Source of the DNA: Bacteroidales bacterium
Lineage (GTDB): Bacteria > Bacteroidota > Bacteroidia > Bacteroidales > UBA932
Length of the DNA stretch: 64,000 nt
Assembly: GCA_017938925.1 (NCBI GenBank)
Contig: JAGBAO010000013.1
Coordinates: 1 to 64,000 of the forward strand
Reading direction: 5' to 3'
In this document: piece after piece, positions 46,001-54,485 of the stretch
Layout of the letters: every line of letters begins with the position of its first letter
How positions within the stretch are numbered: position 1 is the first letter of the stretch
The notes under the pieces: model-generated
What the model saw: the letters and a program-made list of their open reading frames with translations, nothing else
Told to the model about the DNA's origin: nothing
Database searches by the model: none
Program-made: the position numbers and the translations under genes

Positions 46001-46154
46001 TTTGAGATACACCGACACAGGAATAACTGCGGGAGTCGGATTCCAGGGCAAGTCCCATAAGGCGGCATGCTTCGGATTCCCGATCGAGACTCTGCGCGAC
46101 GAGAATGATATAGACAGCATAATCAGAATAACCCTAGAATTTTTCAAGAAATGA
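43053..46154 (+). CDS. Large secreted amidase-like protein with golvesin and FnIII domains
   Basis: About 1033 residues with a signal peptide (STYAQ). An N-acetylmuramoyl-L-alanine amidase (Amidase_3-like) domain appears split: IALWQSHGRYF, WQRP, ED and LVPMLENAGAYVMLPRERDTQ form the first part, and FGFHSDAGVTPNDSLIGTLAIYT the last. A golvesin-type beta domain (YAVYVSYKSLPNSC ... VTADAVRFGGG) sits between them at about 290-430. A fibronectin type III domain follows (about 625-725), then a C-terminal domain with GGNILVSGSYIGTD. Homologues are often called xanthan lyase, probably misleadingly. Coupled by ATGA at both ends. Confidence 0.75.
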   Translation: MKRIYIYILAYLLSAASTYAQSEIVTDFKPACDSLAVLLQERTSVHGTLELKTVMRRGSSLDFYFTESLGDFPWKSGDPRWFKKALGGLFPDKYSRYKVGEIYSRRVDLDNLVTSRVSMDGRPSDFRHRLKKPQSSPSIVTALDAKNYSKGLDNRHIALWQSHGRYFESGAEQWIWQRPCLFQTCEDMFTQSFVLPFLVPMLENAGAYVMLPRERDTQVNEVVVDNDSTWVVAPVIDVAGWEGAVRGTGIYSEKGSWKNAGTGFADPKETYSDLDNPFTMGTVRSIECIPYGKKAGHASARWTPQIPSRGRYAVYVSYKSLPNSCTSACYSVHHLGGVSTFAVNQKMGGGTWIYLGTFEFAEGSQGYVTLDNRTPEGWRHAPGSVVTADAVRFGGGMGNMARGEVRDSAGVVIAEPYVSGLPRSAEAARYWLQWAGADTTIWHQNEGRSDYRDDFMSRGDWVAWMSKGSRVNPSREGGMGIPFDLSFGFHSDAGVTPNDSLIGTLAIYTLKSEHKQKLPSGEDRMTSREFASLVQDQIVQDLRSSYDTLWSQRSIWDRGYRESRTPSCPSMLLELLSHQNFADMKYGLDPSFRFAVSRAIYKGMLKYMGNRYGYEYTVQPLPVGSMSVAFHSNGSSKVVISWKPVEDPSEPTADAEGYMLYTRTDDGGFDCGRDLKGAVKHADGRLYHEVDIKPGHIYSFRIAAYNDGGIGFPSETVSIGIPAGASLKETVLVVNNFDRVSAPVFFDTPTYAGFDNSRDSGVPYCSDIAYIGQMHEFRRDREWVSNDNSGFGASYRDHAGKTVAGNTFDYAYVHGKALMKAGHPFFSCSNEAFCSDSSLRSSAWAADLICGKQVTTSVGSGMQQKYAVFSPAMQQALSDFASDGGNILVSGSYIGTDLSDSIFPVQKDSLLAIQSVKFAADVLGYRWRAGQASRRAEVKAVRNSYADFGELSGAGFHNQINPECYCVESPDGLTPSSSAGQALLRYTDTGITAGVGFQGKSHKAACFGFPIETLRDENDIDSIIRITLEFFKK

Positions 46155-47476
46155 CCGCACGTGAAGCCGAGATCATCGAACTGATCAGAAAAGAAGTTAA
46201 GCCGGCTCTTGGTTGTACAGAGCCCATTGCTGTGGCGCTTGCTGTTGCCAAGGCTATGGAAATCGCCGGGCAGCATTGCCACCCTTCAGATACTGACTGG
46301 AGAGTCAAGGAAGGATATTCGCTGCTGATAGAGGTCAGCGGCAACATCCTGAAGAACGGCATGGGAGTGGGAATCCCGGGCACCGGAATGGTGGGTCTGC
46401 ATATAGCTGCGGCCCTGGGTGCCGTCTGCGGAAAGTCCTGCTACGGCCTGGAAGTTCTTCACGACCTTGACGCGGCTTCAATTGCCAGGGCAAAGGAGAT
46501 GGTGGAAACGGAGCTCGTCACAGTCGGGCTTGCAGAGACCGACCACAAGCTTTATGTCAAGGCAAATGTGAATATTGAAGGTCAGCATTGTGCATCTGTT
46601 GTCATTCAGGACAACCACGACAGCATAGTGGAGACAACATTCGACGGCGAGATCCTTTTCAGTGCCTCGGACTGCACGGAGTCAGCTGAAACCGAACAGA
46701 AGACAACTCTCGACTACAATCTTTCGGTCAGGGAGATATTCGATTTCGCACGTACTGTTGCATATGACGACATAGCCTTCATCCTTGAATCACGCACCCT
46801 GAATCTGGCGCTTGCAGAAGAGGGCATGAAGGGGCACTATGGTCTGCGCGTCGGCCACTCCATCAGTCTGGAATGCAACAGAGAGGTGTTCGGCGGGGAC
46901 TTTCTGAGTTATGCCATGTCTCTGACAGCAGCTGCCTCTGACGCCAGAATGGCAGGATGCACCCTGGCTGCGATGAGCAACTCCGGCAGCGGGAACCAGG
47001 GCATCACAGTGACCATGCCGGTGATCGCCTATTCATTGAGGTACGGAACATCTGACGAGCAGCTCGCCCGCGCACTGGTGCTGAGCCATCTTGTCGCGAT
47101 CCACATCAAGGGATACCTGGGCAAACTGTCTGCTCTGTGCGGCTGCGTCATAGCATCGACCGGGTCAGCCTGCGGACTTGTGTACCTTCGTGGAGGAGAC
47201 TATGAGCAGATCTGCGCAGCCATAAAGAACATGATCGGAAACATCACCGGGATGGTGTGCGACGGAGCCAAGGTAGGCTGTGCGATGAAAGTAGCCTCAG
47301 GAGTCTCCAGTGCCCTCCAGTCAGCAGTCCTGGCCCGTGAAGGAATCTGCATCTCCGAGCACGACGGCATAATCGAAAAAGACATAGAAAAGACCATCCG
47401 GAACCTCGGCCGCATCGGCTCCGTAGGCATGCAGAACACCGACAACATGATTCTGGACATCATGGTTTGCAAATAA
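46151..47476 (+). CDS. L-cysteine desulfidase / serine dehydratase alpha-like protein (UPF0597)
   Basis: A 441-residue enzyme of the CyuA/YhaM family, iron-sulfur proteins that break L-cysteine into pyruvate, ammonia and sulfide. Motifs: KPALGCTEPIAVALAVAKA near the N-terminus, and the glycine/cysteine-rich SNSGSGNQGITVTMP, GCVIASTGSACG and GMVCDGAKVGCAMKVA, providing the Fe-S cysteines. It overlaps the golvesin-domain gene by ATGA, the last gene of the run from 39656. Confidence 0.88.
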   Translation: MTAREAEIIELIRKEVKPALGCTEPIAVALAVAKAMEIAGQHCHPSDTDWRVKEGYSLLIEVSGNILKNGMGVGIPGTGMVGLHIAAALGAVCGKSCYGLEVLHDLDAASIARAKEMVETELVTVGLAETDHKLYVKANVNIEGQHCASVVIQDNHDSIVETTFDGEILFSASDCTESAETEQKTTLDYNLSVREIFDFARTVAYDDIAFILESRTLNLALAEEGMKGHYGLRVGHSISLECNREVFGGDFLSYAMSLTAAASDARMAGCTLAAMSNSGSGNQGITVTMPVIAYSLRYGTSDEQLARALVLSHLVAIHIKGYLGKLSALCGCVIASTGSACGLVYLRGGDYEQICAAIKNMIGNITGMVCDGAKVGCAMKVASGVSSALQSAVLAREGICISEHDGIIEKDIEKTIRNLGRIGSVGMQNTDNMILDIMVCK

Positions 47477-47500
47477 TGCCGGACAACAACTACAAGAAAT

Positions 47501-47557
47501 CGGGTGCTACATGAAAACGGTGATATCGTGTAGCACCCGTATGATTTTCTGAATTTT
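47501..47557 (+). terminator. Probable terminator after the cysteine desulfidase gene
   Basis: An 11-bp perfect stem CGGGTGCTACA (47501-47511) and TGTAGCACCCG (47529-47539) with a 17-nt loop, followed after about 5 nt by the T-rich ATTTTCTGAATTTTTG. Confidence 0.6.
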
Positions 47558-47732
47558 TGATAACGATTTTGAGGCGGATGGTACACGAAAAAGGGGAAAT
47601 CATGTACAACCCGATGATCTTGACCCTGATTTAAAGAAGATCGAACGGATTGTGCATGCATCCATCATGCCTCAGCCAACCCGTCACTTAGAGCAGGATG
47701 CCTTCTATGACCTATATGGCATCATTGACTGA
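47553..47732 (+). pseudogene. Possible coding remnant (about 60 codons)
   Basis: An open frame without a good start but with protein-like character in its second half (PDDLDPDLKKIERIVHAS, then MPQPTRHLEQDAFYDLYGIID, stop at 47730-47732). It lies in the 454-bp gap between convergent genes. It could be the 3' end of an old antitoxin- or element-related gene, but I do not recognise it. GTG codons offer only weak starts. Confidence 0.3.
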
Positions 47733-47850
47733 GTAACCTGATGATCAGTTACCCCTTTACTCTGCCTCTAATTCATCATATGCTCCCAGGGGGATATTGA
47801 CCAAAGTAACCGGTTGCGCAGTTGCGAAAAATATATCTCGGCTAACTTTC

Positions 47851-47892
47851 TAAAAAAAATAATCAGGTGCTATTTGGGAGATAGACACCTGA
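47851..47892 (-). terminator. Intrinsic terminator of uvrB
   Basis: A hairpin TCAGGTGCTAT (47863-47873) with ATAG-A-CACCTGA (47881-47892), 11 bp with one bulged A. On the minus strand it is followed by ATTATTTTTTTTAG. It lies 39 bp after the uvrB stop. Confidence 0.75.
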
Positions 47893-47930
47893 TATTTGAA
47901 TTTGGGAATGAACCATCCCGTATTACGCAC

Positions 47931-50075
47931 TTAAACCTTCCAGACCTTGAGGTACTGCTGGAGGGCCCACATTTCGTCGCGGTATCTGGCGGCGGCCATG
48001 AAGTCGAGGTCGGCTGCGGCCTTCTGCATGTTGCGCTTTGCCTGCTCGACAGCCTTCTCCACCTGCGGTCTTGACATTGACCTGATCACAGGATCCTGGA
48101 GGACGGCTGCGAGGTCTGCCTGAACATATCCGTCCACATACGCTGAATTGGTCTCGCGCTTGGAGTCGTGGCCCAGACCGACGCTGACCGATCCCCTTCC
48201 GAGGTCTGTAGGGTCAGGGATATATGTAGGATCGTCGTATGAATTCGCTGCACTCACCTTTCCTGTGACGCTGTTGTCCAGACGCGGATTGCGCAGGGCG
48301 TTCGGCTTGACCGCCACCTGGGTAGGAGTGATTCCGTTGAGCTTGTTATATTCCATCTGCTTGGTGCGGCGACGGTCTGTCTCATAGATGGTCTGCTGCA
48401 TGGAATCCGTGATCGTGTCCGCATACATTATCACCAGACCGTTCACATTTCTGGCAGCACGTCCTGCAGTCTGCGTCAGAGCGCGTCCGCTTCGCAGGAA
48501 ACCTTCCTTGTCGGCATCCAGGATCGCCACCAGAGAGACAGTCGGGATATCGAGTCCCTCACGCAGGAGGTTGACTCCCACCAGCACGTCGAAAAGTCCG
48601 TTCTTGAAATCCTCGATGATCTCCACCCGTTCTAGAGTGTCCACATCAGAATGGATATAACGGCAGCGCACACCCACATTCGTGAAATACTTCTCCAGTT
48701 CCTCCGCCATCCTCTTGGTCAGTGTGGTCACCAGCACCCTCTCGTCAAGTTCCGCACGCCTTCGTATCTCCTCCAGAAGATCATCCACCTGATTCTTGGT
48801 CGGACGCACCTCAATAGGAGGATCCAGAAGTCCTGTCGGGCGCACAACCTGCTCGACCACAAGGCCTTCCGACCTCTGCAGTTCATAGTCTGCCGGAGTC
48901 GCGCTGACGAACACCTTCTGCCCGGTTATCGCCTCGAACTCCTCGAACTTGAGCGGCCTGTTGTCCGCAGCAGCCGGGAGACGGAAGCCATAGTCCACAA
49001 GGACCGACTTTCTCGAATGGTCACCGCCGTACATGGCCCTGATCTGAGGCAGGGTCACATGACTCTCATCAATGAAGGTTATGAAATCCTTAGGGAAATA
49101 GTCTATCAGACAGAACGGACGCATCCCCTCGTCGCGGCCGTCGAAATATCTCGAATAATTCTCTATGCCGGGGCAGTATCCCATCTCCTTGATGAACTCC
49201 AGGTCATATTCCACCCTCTGCTTGAGACGCTTGGCCTCCAGATGCTTGCCGATCTCATTGAAGTACTCGCACTGGGCCATCATATCGTCCTGGATCTGGC
49301 TGATGGCCTTCGTGCTCCGCTCCTTGGTGGTCACGAAGTTGCCGGCAGGATATATGGAAATTTCGTCAATCTCTTCCAGAAAGGCACCGGTCATAGGGTC
49401 GATTATGGAAATCTGCTCCACATCGTCGCCGAAGAACTCTATGCGCACGGCGTTCTCGCCATAGCCTATGCAGATGTCCACGGTGTCGCCCCTGACACGG
49501 AATGTTCCTCGCTTGAAATCAGTCTCAGTGCGTGAGTACAGCGCATCCACAAGCTGGTACAGCAGGCGCGTCATACTCCTCTGCTCTCCCCTCTTCACGT
49601 GCACGGTCTGCGCATGGAAATCCGCAGGATTGCCAATACCATAAAGGCATGACACACTGGATATTACGATAACATCCCTCCTGCCGGAAAGCAGCGCAGA
49701 GGCGGCACTGAGCCTCAGTTTCTCGATCTCGTCGTTGATGCTCAGGTCCTTTTCTATATATGTATCCGTCACAGGGATATAGGCCTCAGGCTGATAGTAG
49801 TCGTAATATGAAACGAAATATTCCACGGCGTTGTTCGGAAAGAACGACTTGAACTCGCCGTAGAGCTGTGCTGCGAGGGTCTTGTTGTGGCTGAGGATAA
49901 GGGCAGGACGCTGAAGTTTCTCGATGACGTTAGCCATGGTGAACGTCTTGCCGGAGCCGGTCACTCCGAGAAGAGTCACGGCATCCACGCCACTGTTCAA
50001 GGCTTCGCATATTCCCTTTATCGCCGAAGGCTGGTCGCCGGACGGCTTATATTCCGAGTCTATCCTGAATTTCAT
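47931..50075 (-). CDS. uvrB: Excinuclease ABC subunit B
   Basis: A 714-residue UvrB, the damage-loading helicase of nucleotide excision repair. Walker A GVTGSGKT spans residues 37-44, the DNA-gripping beta hairpin [12 protein letters not shown] follows, then [14 protein letters not shown], helicase motifs V-VI ([26 protein letters not shown]) and a C-terminal UVR motif that contacts UvrA/UvrC. Slightly longer than many UvrB proteins owing to an insert of about 40 residues before the UVR motif ([17 protein letters not shown] region). Own promoter and terminator. Confidence 0.97.
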   Translation of the reverse strand: MKFRIDSEYKPSGDQPSAIKGICEALNSGVDAVTLLGVTGSGKTFTMANVIEKLQRPALILSHNKTLAAQLYGEFKSFFPNNAVEYFVSYYDYYQPEAYIPVTDTYIEKDLSINDEIEKLRLSAASALLSGRRDVIVISSVSCLYGIGNPADFHAQTVHVKRGEQRSMTRLLYQLVDALYSRTETDFKRGTFRVRGDTVDICIGYGENAVRIEFFGDDVEQISIIDPMTGAFLEEIDEISIYPAGNFVTTKERSTKAISQIQDDMMAQCEYFNEIGKHLEAKRLKQRVEYDLEFIKEMGYCPGIENYSRYFDGRDEGMRPFCLIDYFPKDFITFIDESHVTLPQIRAMYGGDHSRKSVLVDYGFRLPAAADNRPLKFEEFEAITGQKVFVSATPADYELQRSEGLVVEQVVRPTGLLDPPIEVRPTKNQVDDLLEEIRRRAELDERVLVTTLTKRMAEELEKYFTNVGVRCRYIHSDVDTLERVEIIEDFKNGLFDVLVGVNLLREGLDIPTVSLVAILDADKEGFLRSGRALTQTAGRAARNVNGLVIMYADTITDSMQQTIYETDRRRTKQMEYNKLNGITPTQVAVKPNALRNPRLDNSVTGKVSAANSYDDPTYIPDPTDLGRGSVSVGLGHDSKRETNSAYVDGYVQADLAAVLQDPVIRSMSRPQVEKAVEQAKRNMQKAAADLDFMAAARYRDEMWALQQYLKVWKV

Positions 50076-50079
50076 ACTA

Positions 50080-50087
50080 CAAAGTTA
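50080..50087 (-). promoter_or_regulatory. -7 box of uvrB
   Basis: The minus strand reads TAACTTTG, 4 nt upstream of the ATG at 50075, implying a very short or absent leader. Confidence 0.4.
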
Positions 50088-50099
50088 CAGTATTTTTAT

Positions 50100-50107
50100 T
50101 ATCTTTG
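50100..50107 (+). promoter_or_regulatory. -7 box of the Fe-S scaffold gene
   Basis: TATCTTTG (TAnnTTTG), 42 nt before the ATG at 50150. The -33 box is not evident. Confidence 0.5.
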
Positions 50108-50149
50108 CGTGATTTTGAAAACAACGTTTTATAAAACAATAGTACTATT

Positions 50150-50851
50150 ATGGTTTATTCACACGAAGTGCAGCAGATGTGCTGCGTAAAGAAGGGACCT
50201 AACCACGGTCCGGCTCCAATTCCTGAAGAAGGAAAGTGGGTAAAATCAAAGCAGATCACTGATATCTCAGGCCTTACTCACGGTATCGGCTGGTGTGCTC
50301 CTCAGCAGGGTGCATGCAAGCTTACCCTCAACGTTAAGGAAGGTATCATCCAGGAGGCTCTCGTGGAGACTATCGGCTGCTCAGGTATGACTCACTCAGC
50401 TGCAATGGCATCTGAGATCCTTCCTGGCAAGACTCTCCTTGAGGCTCTCAACACTGACCTCGTTTGCGACGCTATCAACACAGCTATGCGCGAGCTCTTC
50501 CTCCAGATCGTTTACGGACGTACCCAGTCAGCTTTCTCTGAGGGTGGTCTTATGATCGGTGCAGGTCTTGAGGACCTCGGAAAGGGACTCCGTTCACAGG
50601 TTGGTACACTCTACGGTACTCTCGCAAAGGGTCCTCGTTACCTCGAGATGGCAGAGGGTTACATCAAGACTCTCGCACTCGACAAGAACGACGAGATCTG
50701 CGGCTACCAGTTCGTCCACCTCGGACGCTTCATGGACCTCATCAAGAAGGGCGTTGACGCTAACGAGGCTCTCAAGCAGGTAACAGGAACTTATGGCCGT
50801 TTCTCTGAGGAGGCCGGTGCAGTTAAATACATTGACCCACGTCACGAATAA
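50150..50851 (+). CDS. NifU-like iron-sulfur cluster assembly scaffold protein
   Basis: A 233-residue protein of the IscU/NifU-like scaffold fold: the cysteine-bearing loops CAPQQGAC and TIGCSGMTHSAAMASE and a C-terminal domain after about 150. Scaffold proteins assemble Fe-S clusters before transfer. Codon choice is strongly skewed to CTC, GGT, ACT and GAG compared with neighbours, a mark of very high expression. It lies 15 bp before the GGGtGRT gene, an arrangement I recall as conserved in Bacteroidales. Confidence 0.85.
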   Translation: MVYSHEVQQMCCVKKGPNHGPAPIPEEGKWVKSKQITDISGLTHGIGWCAPQQGACKLTLNVKEGIIQEALVETIGCSGMTHSAAMASEILPGKTLLEALNTDLVCDAINTAMRELFLQIVYGRTQSAFSEGGLMIGAGLEDLGKGLRSQVGTLYGTLAKGPRYLEMAEGYIKTLALDKNDEICGYQFVHLGRFMDLIKKGVDANEALKQVTGTYGRFSEEAGAVKYIDPRHE

Positions 50852-50866
50852 TAAGGAGGAAAGACT

Positions 50867-51877
50867 ATGATTAGAGAAGTAAAATTCGAAAGCCAGGATC
50901 GCCGTATGGCTCAGATCCTCGCAGTGCTCAACGAGAACGGTATCGCTTCTGTAGAAGAGGCAAACGCAATCTGCGACCAGTATGGTCTCGACCCTTATAT
51001 GACATGTGAGGAGACTCAGCCGATCTGCTTCGAGAACGCAAAGTGGGCTTATGTAGTGGGATGTGCAATCGCTCTCAAGAAGGGTTGCAAGAACGCAGCT
51101 GAGGCAGCTGAGGCCATCGGTCTCGGTCTCCAGGCATTCTGTATCCCTGGTTCGGTTGCTGACGACCGTAAGGTTGGTCTCGGCCACGGTAACCTCGCAG
51201 CAATGCTCCTCCGCGAGGAGACAAAGTGCTTCGCATTCCTCGCAGGTCACGAGTCATTCGCAGCAGCTGAGGGTGCAATCAAGATCGCAGCAAAGGCTGA
51301 CAAGGTCCGCAAGGAGCCTCTCCGCGTGATCCTCAACGGTCTCGGCAAGGACGCAGCTCAGATCATCGCCCGCATCAACGGCTTCACATACGTACAGACT
51401 GAGTTCGACTACTTCACAGGTGAGCTCAAGGAAGTACGCCGCATCCCTTACAGCGACGGTCCGCGCGCAAAGGTCAACTGCTACGGTGCAGACGACGTAC
51501 GCGAGGGTGTAGCAATCATGTGGCACGAGGGTGTTGACGTATCAATCACTGGTAACTCAACCAACCCTACACGTTTCCAGCACCCTACAGCTGGTACTTA
51601 CAAGAAGGAGCGCGTGCTCGCAGGCAAGCCATACTTCTCAGTAGCATCAGGTGGTGGTACAGGCCGTACACTTCACCCAGACAACATGGCTGCCGGTCCT
51701 GCTTCATACGGTATGACAGACACCATGGGCCGTATGCACTCTGACGCACAGTTCGCAGGTTCTTCATCAGTTCCAGCACACGTTGAGATGATGGGATTCC
51801 TCGGCATCGGTAACAACCCTATGGTAGGTTGCACTGTTGCTTGCGCTGTTGACGTTGCTACTGCGCTTAATAAGTAA
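50867..51877 (+). CDS. GGGtGRT protein (function unknown)
   Basis: A 336-residue protein named after its signature, here ASGGGTGRTLHP near residue 265. Conserved-looking cysteines occur early (ICDQYG, MTCEE, PICFEN, VGCAI, KKGCKN) and late (VGCTVACAVD). An SD-like AGGAGG lies 7-12 nt before the ATG. It shares the same extreme codon bias as the scaffold gene. The tie to a Fe-S scaffold and the cysteines suggest a role with Fe-S clusters, but this is inference. Confidence 0.85.
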   Translation: MIREVKFESQDRRMAQILAVLNENGIASVEEANAICDQYGLDPYMTCEETQPICFENAKWAYVVGCAIALKKGCKNAAEAAEAIGLGLQAFCIPGSVADDRKVGLGHGNLAAMLLREETKCFAFLAGHESFAAAEGAIKIAAKADKVRKEPLRVILNGLGKDAAQIIARINGFTYVQTEFDYFTGELKEVRRIPYSDGPRAKVNCYGADDVREGVAIMWHEGVDVSITGNSTNPTRFQHPTAGTYKKERVLAGKPYFSVASGGGTGRTLHPDNMAAGPASYGMTDTMGRMHSDAQFAGSSSVPAHVEMMGFLGIGNNPMVGCTVACAVDVATALNK

Positions 51878-51899
51878 TCTGACTTACTTTATAATAGAT

Positions 51900-51939
51900 A
51901 AACTCCTGTAGTCTAAATGATTACGGGAGTTTTTCTTTT
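51900..51939 (+). terminator. Intrinsic terminator after the GGGtGRT gene
   Basis: An 11-bp stem AAACTCCTGTA / TTACGGGAGTTT with one T-G pair and a loop of about 10 nt, followed by TTTTTCTTTT. It marks the end of the core region; 51940-52118 holds nothing I recognise. Confidence 0.85.
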
Positions 51940-52118
51940 GTGGTAGATTGAGGATTGCTGAGGTCTCTGACACTTGTTTCCGCTATCTTTTATGGGTTGC
52001 TATAGACAATGGAAGTGAGGTCAGAGAGTGCAGAAATCTGAATTATGCAGTAGTGTTCTTTATCTGAGAAAAGCATCTGTGACAGGATGAGAATTGGCTG
52101 AAAATGGCAGTTTTCCAG

Positions 52119-52174
52119 AGGACATCATGCTGCCACTTTCGCATTTTTCAAAAAGTGGCAGCAAAAAGTGTCCT
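52119..52174. repeat. Long interrupted inverted repeat upstream of the integrase
   Basis: A 12-bp perfect inverted repeat TGCTGCCACTTT (52128-52139) and AAAGTGGCAGCA (52152-52163), enclosed by a second one AGGACA (52119-52124) and TGTCCT (52169-52174). No T-run follows, so it is unlikely to be a terminator. Position just outside int suggests an element-end (att) or int regulatory site. Confidence 0.6.
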
Positions 52175-52219
52175 AAATCGCTGGTTTATTGAGAATTACG
52201 CTCCGCAAACTTTATTTTT

Positions 52220-53425
52220 ATGGAGAAACATTGCAGTACAATCAGCTTTTGGTTGAAGAACAGAACAGACAAAAACGGGAAGTCTCCTATCACTATGATC
52301 ATTGGTGCAAATGGAGAAAGAGCAGAATTTCAGACAGGTAGAAAGATTGAACCTGAGAATTGGGATAATGGCAAGCAACAGGCAAAGGGCAAGACATCAG
52401 AAGCCAAGCTCCTCAACGCTTACCTGAACCAACTGAGGAACAAGGTCTATCTGAAAGAAATTGAACTGATGCAAAGGGGCTTCCTCATTACTGCGAAACT
52501 TCTGCGTGATGCAGTAACGGATAAGGTTGAAGCCCTTAACGAAAAGACCTTGTTCCAAGTCTTCACGGAGCATAACGAGGAACAGAGAAAGCTGGTAGGT
52601 AAAGGACTATCAAAGGCAACCTATTGGGTGTCTGAATACACCTACAGATTATTAAAGGAGTACGTGGAGCAGAAATACAAGCGATCAGACCTGTTCCTGC
52701 GTGAACTCAACATAGGGTTCATTCAGTCCTTTCACACCTTTCTGTTAACAGACAGAGGAATGTCGCAGAACTCCTCTACCAAGCATTTGAAACTGTTGAA
52801 GAAGATTATCAATATAGCTATAGCGAACTCCTATATGACATTCAATCCGTTTCTTACATATAAGGTAGAGCGTGAACCTGTGGAGATAGATTTTCTTGAT
52901 GATGAAGAACTCCGCAAGATCATCAACTTTGACACCCCTCTGCCAAGACTGGAGCGGGCTAAAGACATGTTCTTGTTCGGATGTTTCACAGGCTTATCAT
53001 ATATTGACATCAAGACATTGGCTCCTGAACATTTTGAAAAGGATGGTGCAGGGCGAATATGGATCAAGAAACGCAGAGTAAAGACAGGCGTACTGTCAAG
53101 GATTCCGCTACTCCCTGTTGCGAAACTGATATTGGAGAAATACAAAGGAGGTGACAAGCTCCTGCCAATCCAAGACCCAGCAGACATCAATAAATATCTG
53201 AAAGACATTGCCATACTCTGCAAGATCAACAAGCGGATTACATTCCATACAAGCCGCCACACCTTTGCCTCTACAGTGACATTAGCTAACAACATATCGC
53301 TGGAAGTGGTCTCAAAGATGATGGGGCATACCAATACACGAATGACCACGCATTACGCGAAATTGGTTGACAAGTGCATTGCTGAGCAGATGGATAAACT
53401 TACTGATACGTTCTCTATGGCATGA
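52220..53425 (+). CDS. Tyrosine recombinase/integrase, IntDOT-like
   Basis: A 401-residue integrase with the three-domain layout of Bacteroidetes conjugative and mobilizable elements: arm-binding domain (about 5-90), SAM-like core-binding domain (about 105-200) and catalytic domain. Catalytic residues: H343-x-x-R346, H370 and nucleophile Y379. The first catalytic arginine position reads CFTGLS with S260, as in IntDOT of CTnDOT, where serine replaces arginine. It marks the likely left end of the island and is followed by its own terminator. Confidence 0.92.
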   Translation: MEKHCSTISFWLKNRTDKNGKSPITMIIGANGERAEFQTGRKIEPENWDNGKQQAKGKTSEAKLLNAYLNQLRNKVYLKEIELMQRGFLITAKLLRDAVTDKVEALNEKTLFQVFTEHNEEQRKLVGKGLSKATYWVSEYTYRLLKEYVEQKYKRSDLFLRELNIGFIQSFHTFLLTDRGMSQNSSTKHLKLLKKIINIAIANSYMTFNPFLTYKVEREPVEIDFLDDEELRKIINFDTPLPRLERAKDMFLFGCFTGLSYIDIKTLAPEHFEKDGAGRIWIKKRRVKTGVLSRIPLLPVAKLILEKYKGGDKLLPIQDPADINKYLKDIAILCKINKRITFHTSRHTFASTVTLANNISLEVVSKMMGHTNTRMTTHYAKLVDKCIAEQMDKLTDTFSMA

Positions 53426-53440
53426 CAGTTTATAATTTCC

Positions 53441-53474
53441 ACTCCACTTGTTCGCTGACAGGTGGAGTTTTTTC
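53441..53474 (+). terminator. Intrinsic terminator of the integrase gene
   Basis: An 11-bp stem ACTCCACTTGT / ACAGGTGGAGT with one wobble and a 6-nt loop, followed by TTTTTT. Confidence 0.85.
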
Positions 53475-53475
53475 G

Positions 53476-53483
53476 TACCTTTG
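53476..53483 (+). promoter_or_regulatory. -7 box for the gene at 53500
   Basis: TACCTTTG (TAnnTTTG) immediately after the integrase terminator, 16 nt before the ATG. TTCG at 53451 is the only -33-like sequence. Confidence 0.5.
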
Positions 53484-53499
53484 AGAAAATTACAGAATC

Positions 53500-54348
53500 A
53501 TGAGGAAACAGATTACATGGGAGGAAGCCAATTTATTTGATTACATCAATGAGATAGAATACATATACGTTCCTGATATTGATGATTACCAATATCTAGC
53601 TAATGTCAGCAAAGGTGGTCAGACCTCCGAAAATGCAAGAAAGATAGAAACTCCTGTCTTTGGCTACAGTGAGATAGTTGCCATATTCAAGAACAGATAC
53701 AATGAGGGTAAACTGTTGAAGCAAACTCTTTATAAAGATTATTTGAAGACAGTAGGGCACTTGTTGAAAGATCTTGACTTGGATGCTGAAAAATTCTGGT
53801 GTCTGTTCCTATTTGCTCTTGATTACTGCAACAGCCTATTCTATGAAGGACTGACCATAAAGGCTACCCCAATGGAACAGTTACAGGCTTTAGCGAATAT
53901 GATAGCTAATGCAGATGAACCTATGCTTCTGAATCTAAAGGTAGGTAAGAAGAAAATGAGCGTGGAATCTCCTGTTGTTTTACAGTTCGTGGCAGATGCA
54001 ATCAAGAATCAGTTGGAAACAGCTGATCTCAAACCATTATATATAAGGGAACAGGAGGAAGAAGCAAGGCAGATAGCAGATTCTCCAATCATCGTTTACT
54101 TCGCGAAAATTCTTCTCAGTTTCTTCGATACGCAAGACCATATAAAACAGAAACGAAAGAAAGGCGCGAATTTCTCCACAAAAGAAATGGACTTAGTAGG
54201 TAAGTTGGTCTATTTCTCAGGTCTTGCCACTAACAAGAGTTGGATTGATGTAGAGAACGAAACTCTGAAAGCGTTTCTCAAACAATACAAAGATTATCAA
54301 TATCCAAACAACATAAGCAGTGTTTATCCGGAATTTGTAGTCTATTAA
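53500..54348 (+). CDS. Hypothetical protein in the island (282 aa)
   Basis: No family recognised. It is a soluble, mostly helical protein with no signal peptide or membrane segment, an acidic N-terminus (YIYVPDIDDYQYLA) and a Lys-rich stretch near residue 215 (IKQKRKKG). It has its own -7 box and terminator, so it is a single-gene unit between the integrase and the triple promoter array. Likely a mobile-element accessory protein by position only. Confidence 0.7.
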   Translation: MRKQITWEEANLFDYINEIEYIYVPDIDDYQYLANVSKGGQTSENARKIETPVFGYSEIVAIFKNRYNEGKLLKQTLYKDYLKTVGHLLKDLDLDAEKFWCLFLFALDYCNSLFYEGLTIKATPMEQLQALANMIANADEPMLLNLKVGKKKMSVESPVVLQFVADAIKNQLETADLKPLYIREQEEEARQIADSPIIVYFAKILLSFFDTQDHIKQKRKKGANFSTKEMDLVGKLVYFSGLATNKSWIDVENETLKAFLKQYKDYQYPNNISSVYPEFVVY

Positions 54349-54367
54349 ACTACAGCACTTTACAACG

Positions 54368-54416
54368 AATCCGTTATTCATTTTTCCGCAAGGGGAATAG
54401 AATAGCGGATTTTTTT
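54368..54416 (+). terminator. Intrinsic terminator after the 53500 gene
   Basis: A 12-bp stem AATCCGTTATTC (54368-54379) and GAATAGCGGATT (54400-54411) with one wobble, followed by TTTTTT. The 3' arm lies inside promoter module 1. Confidence 0.7.
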
Positions 54417-54464
54417 ATTCCCGAGAGTGGGTCACTATTATCACTATACTTGCACCGTCAAACG
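54392..54464 (+). promoter_or_regulatory. Promoter module 1 of 3 (GGGGAAT / ATTCCC / TATACTTG)
   Basis: GGGGAATAGAA at 54392, ATTCCC at 54417-54422, a -7-like box TATACTTG at 54445-54452, then GCACCGTCAAACG. Distances are 53 bp from GGGGAAT to the -7 box and 28 bp from ATTCCC to the -7 box, identical in the two other modules. Confidence 0.65.
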
Positions 54465-54485
54465 ATGTGAGATAGATGAGCGTTG

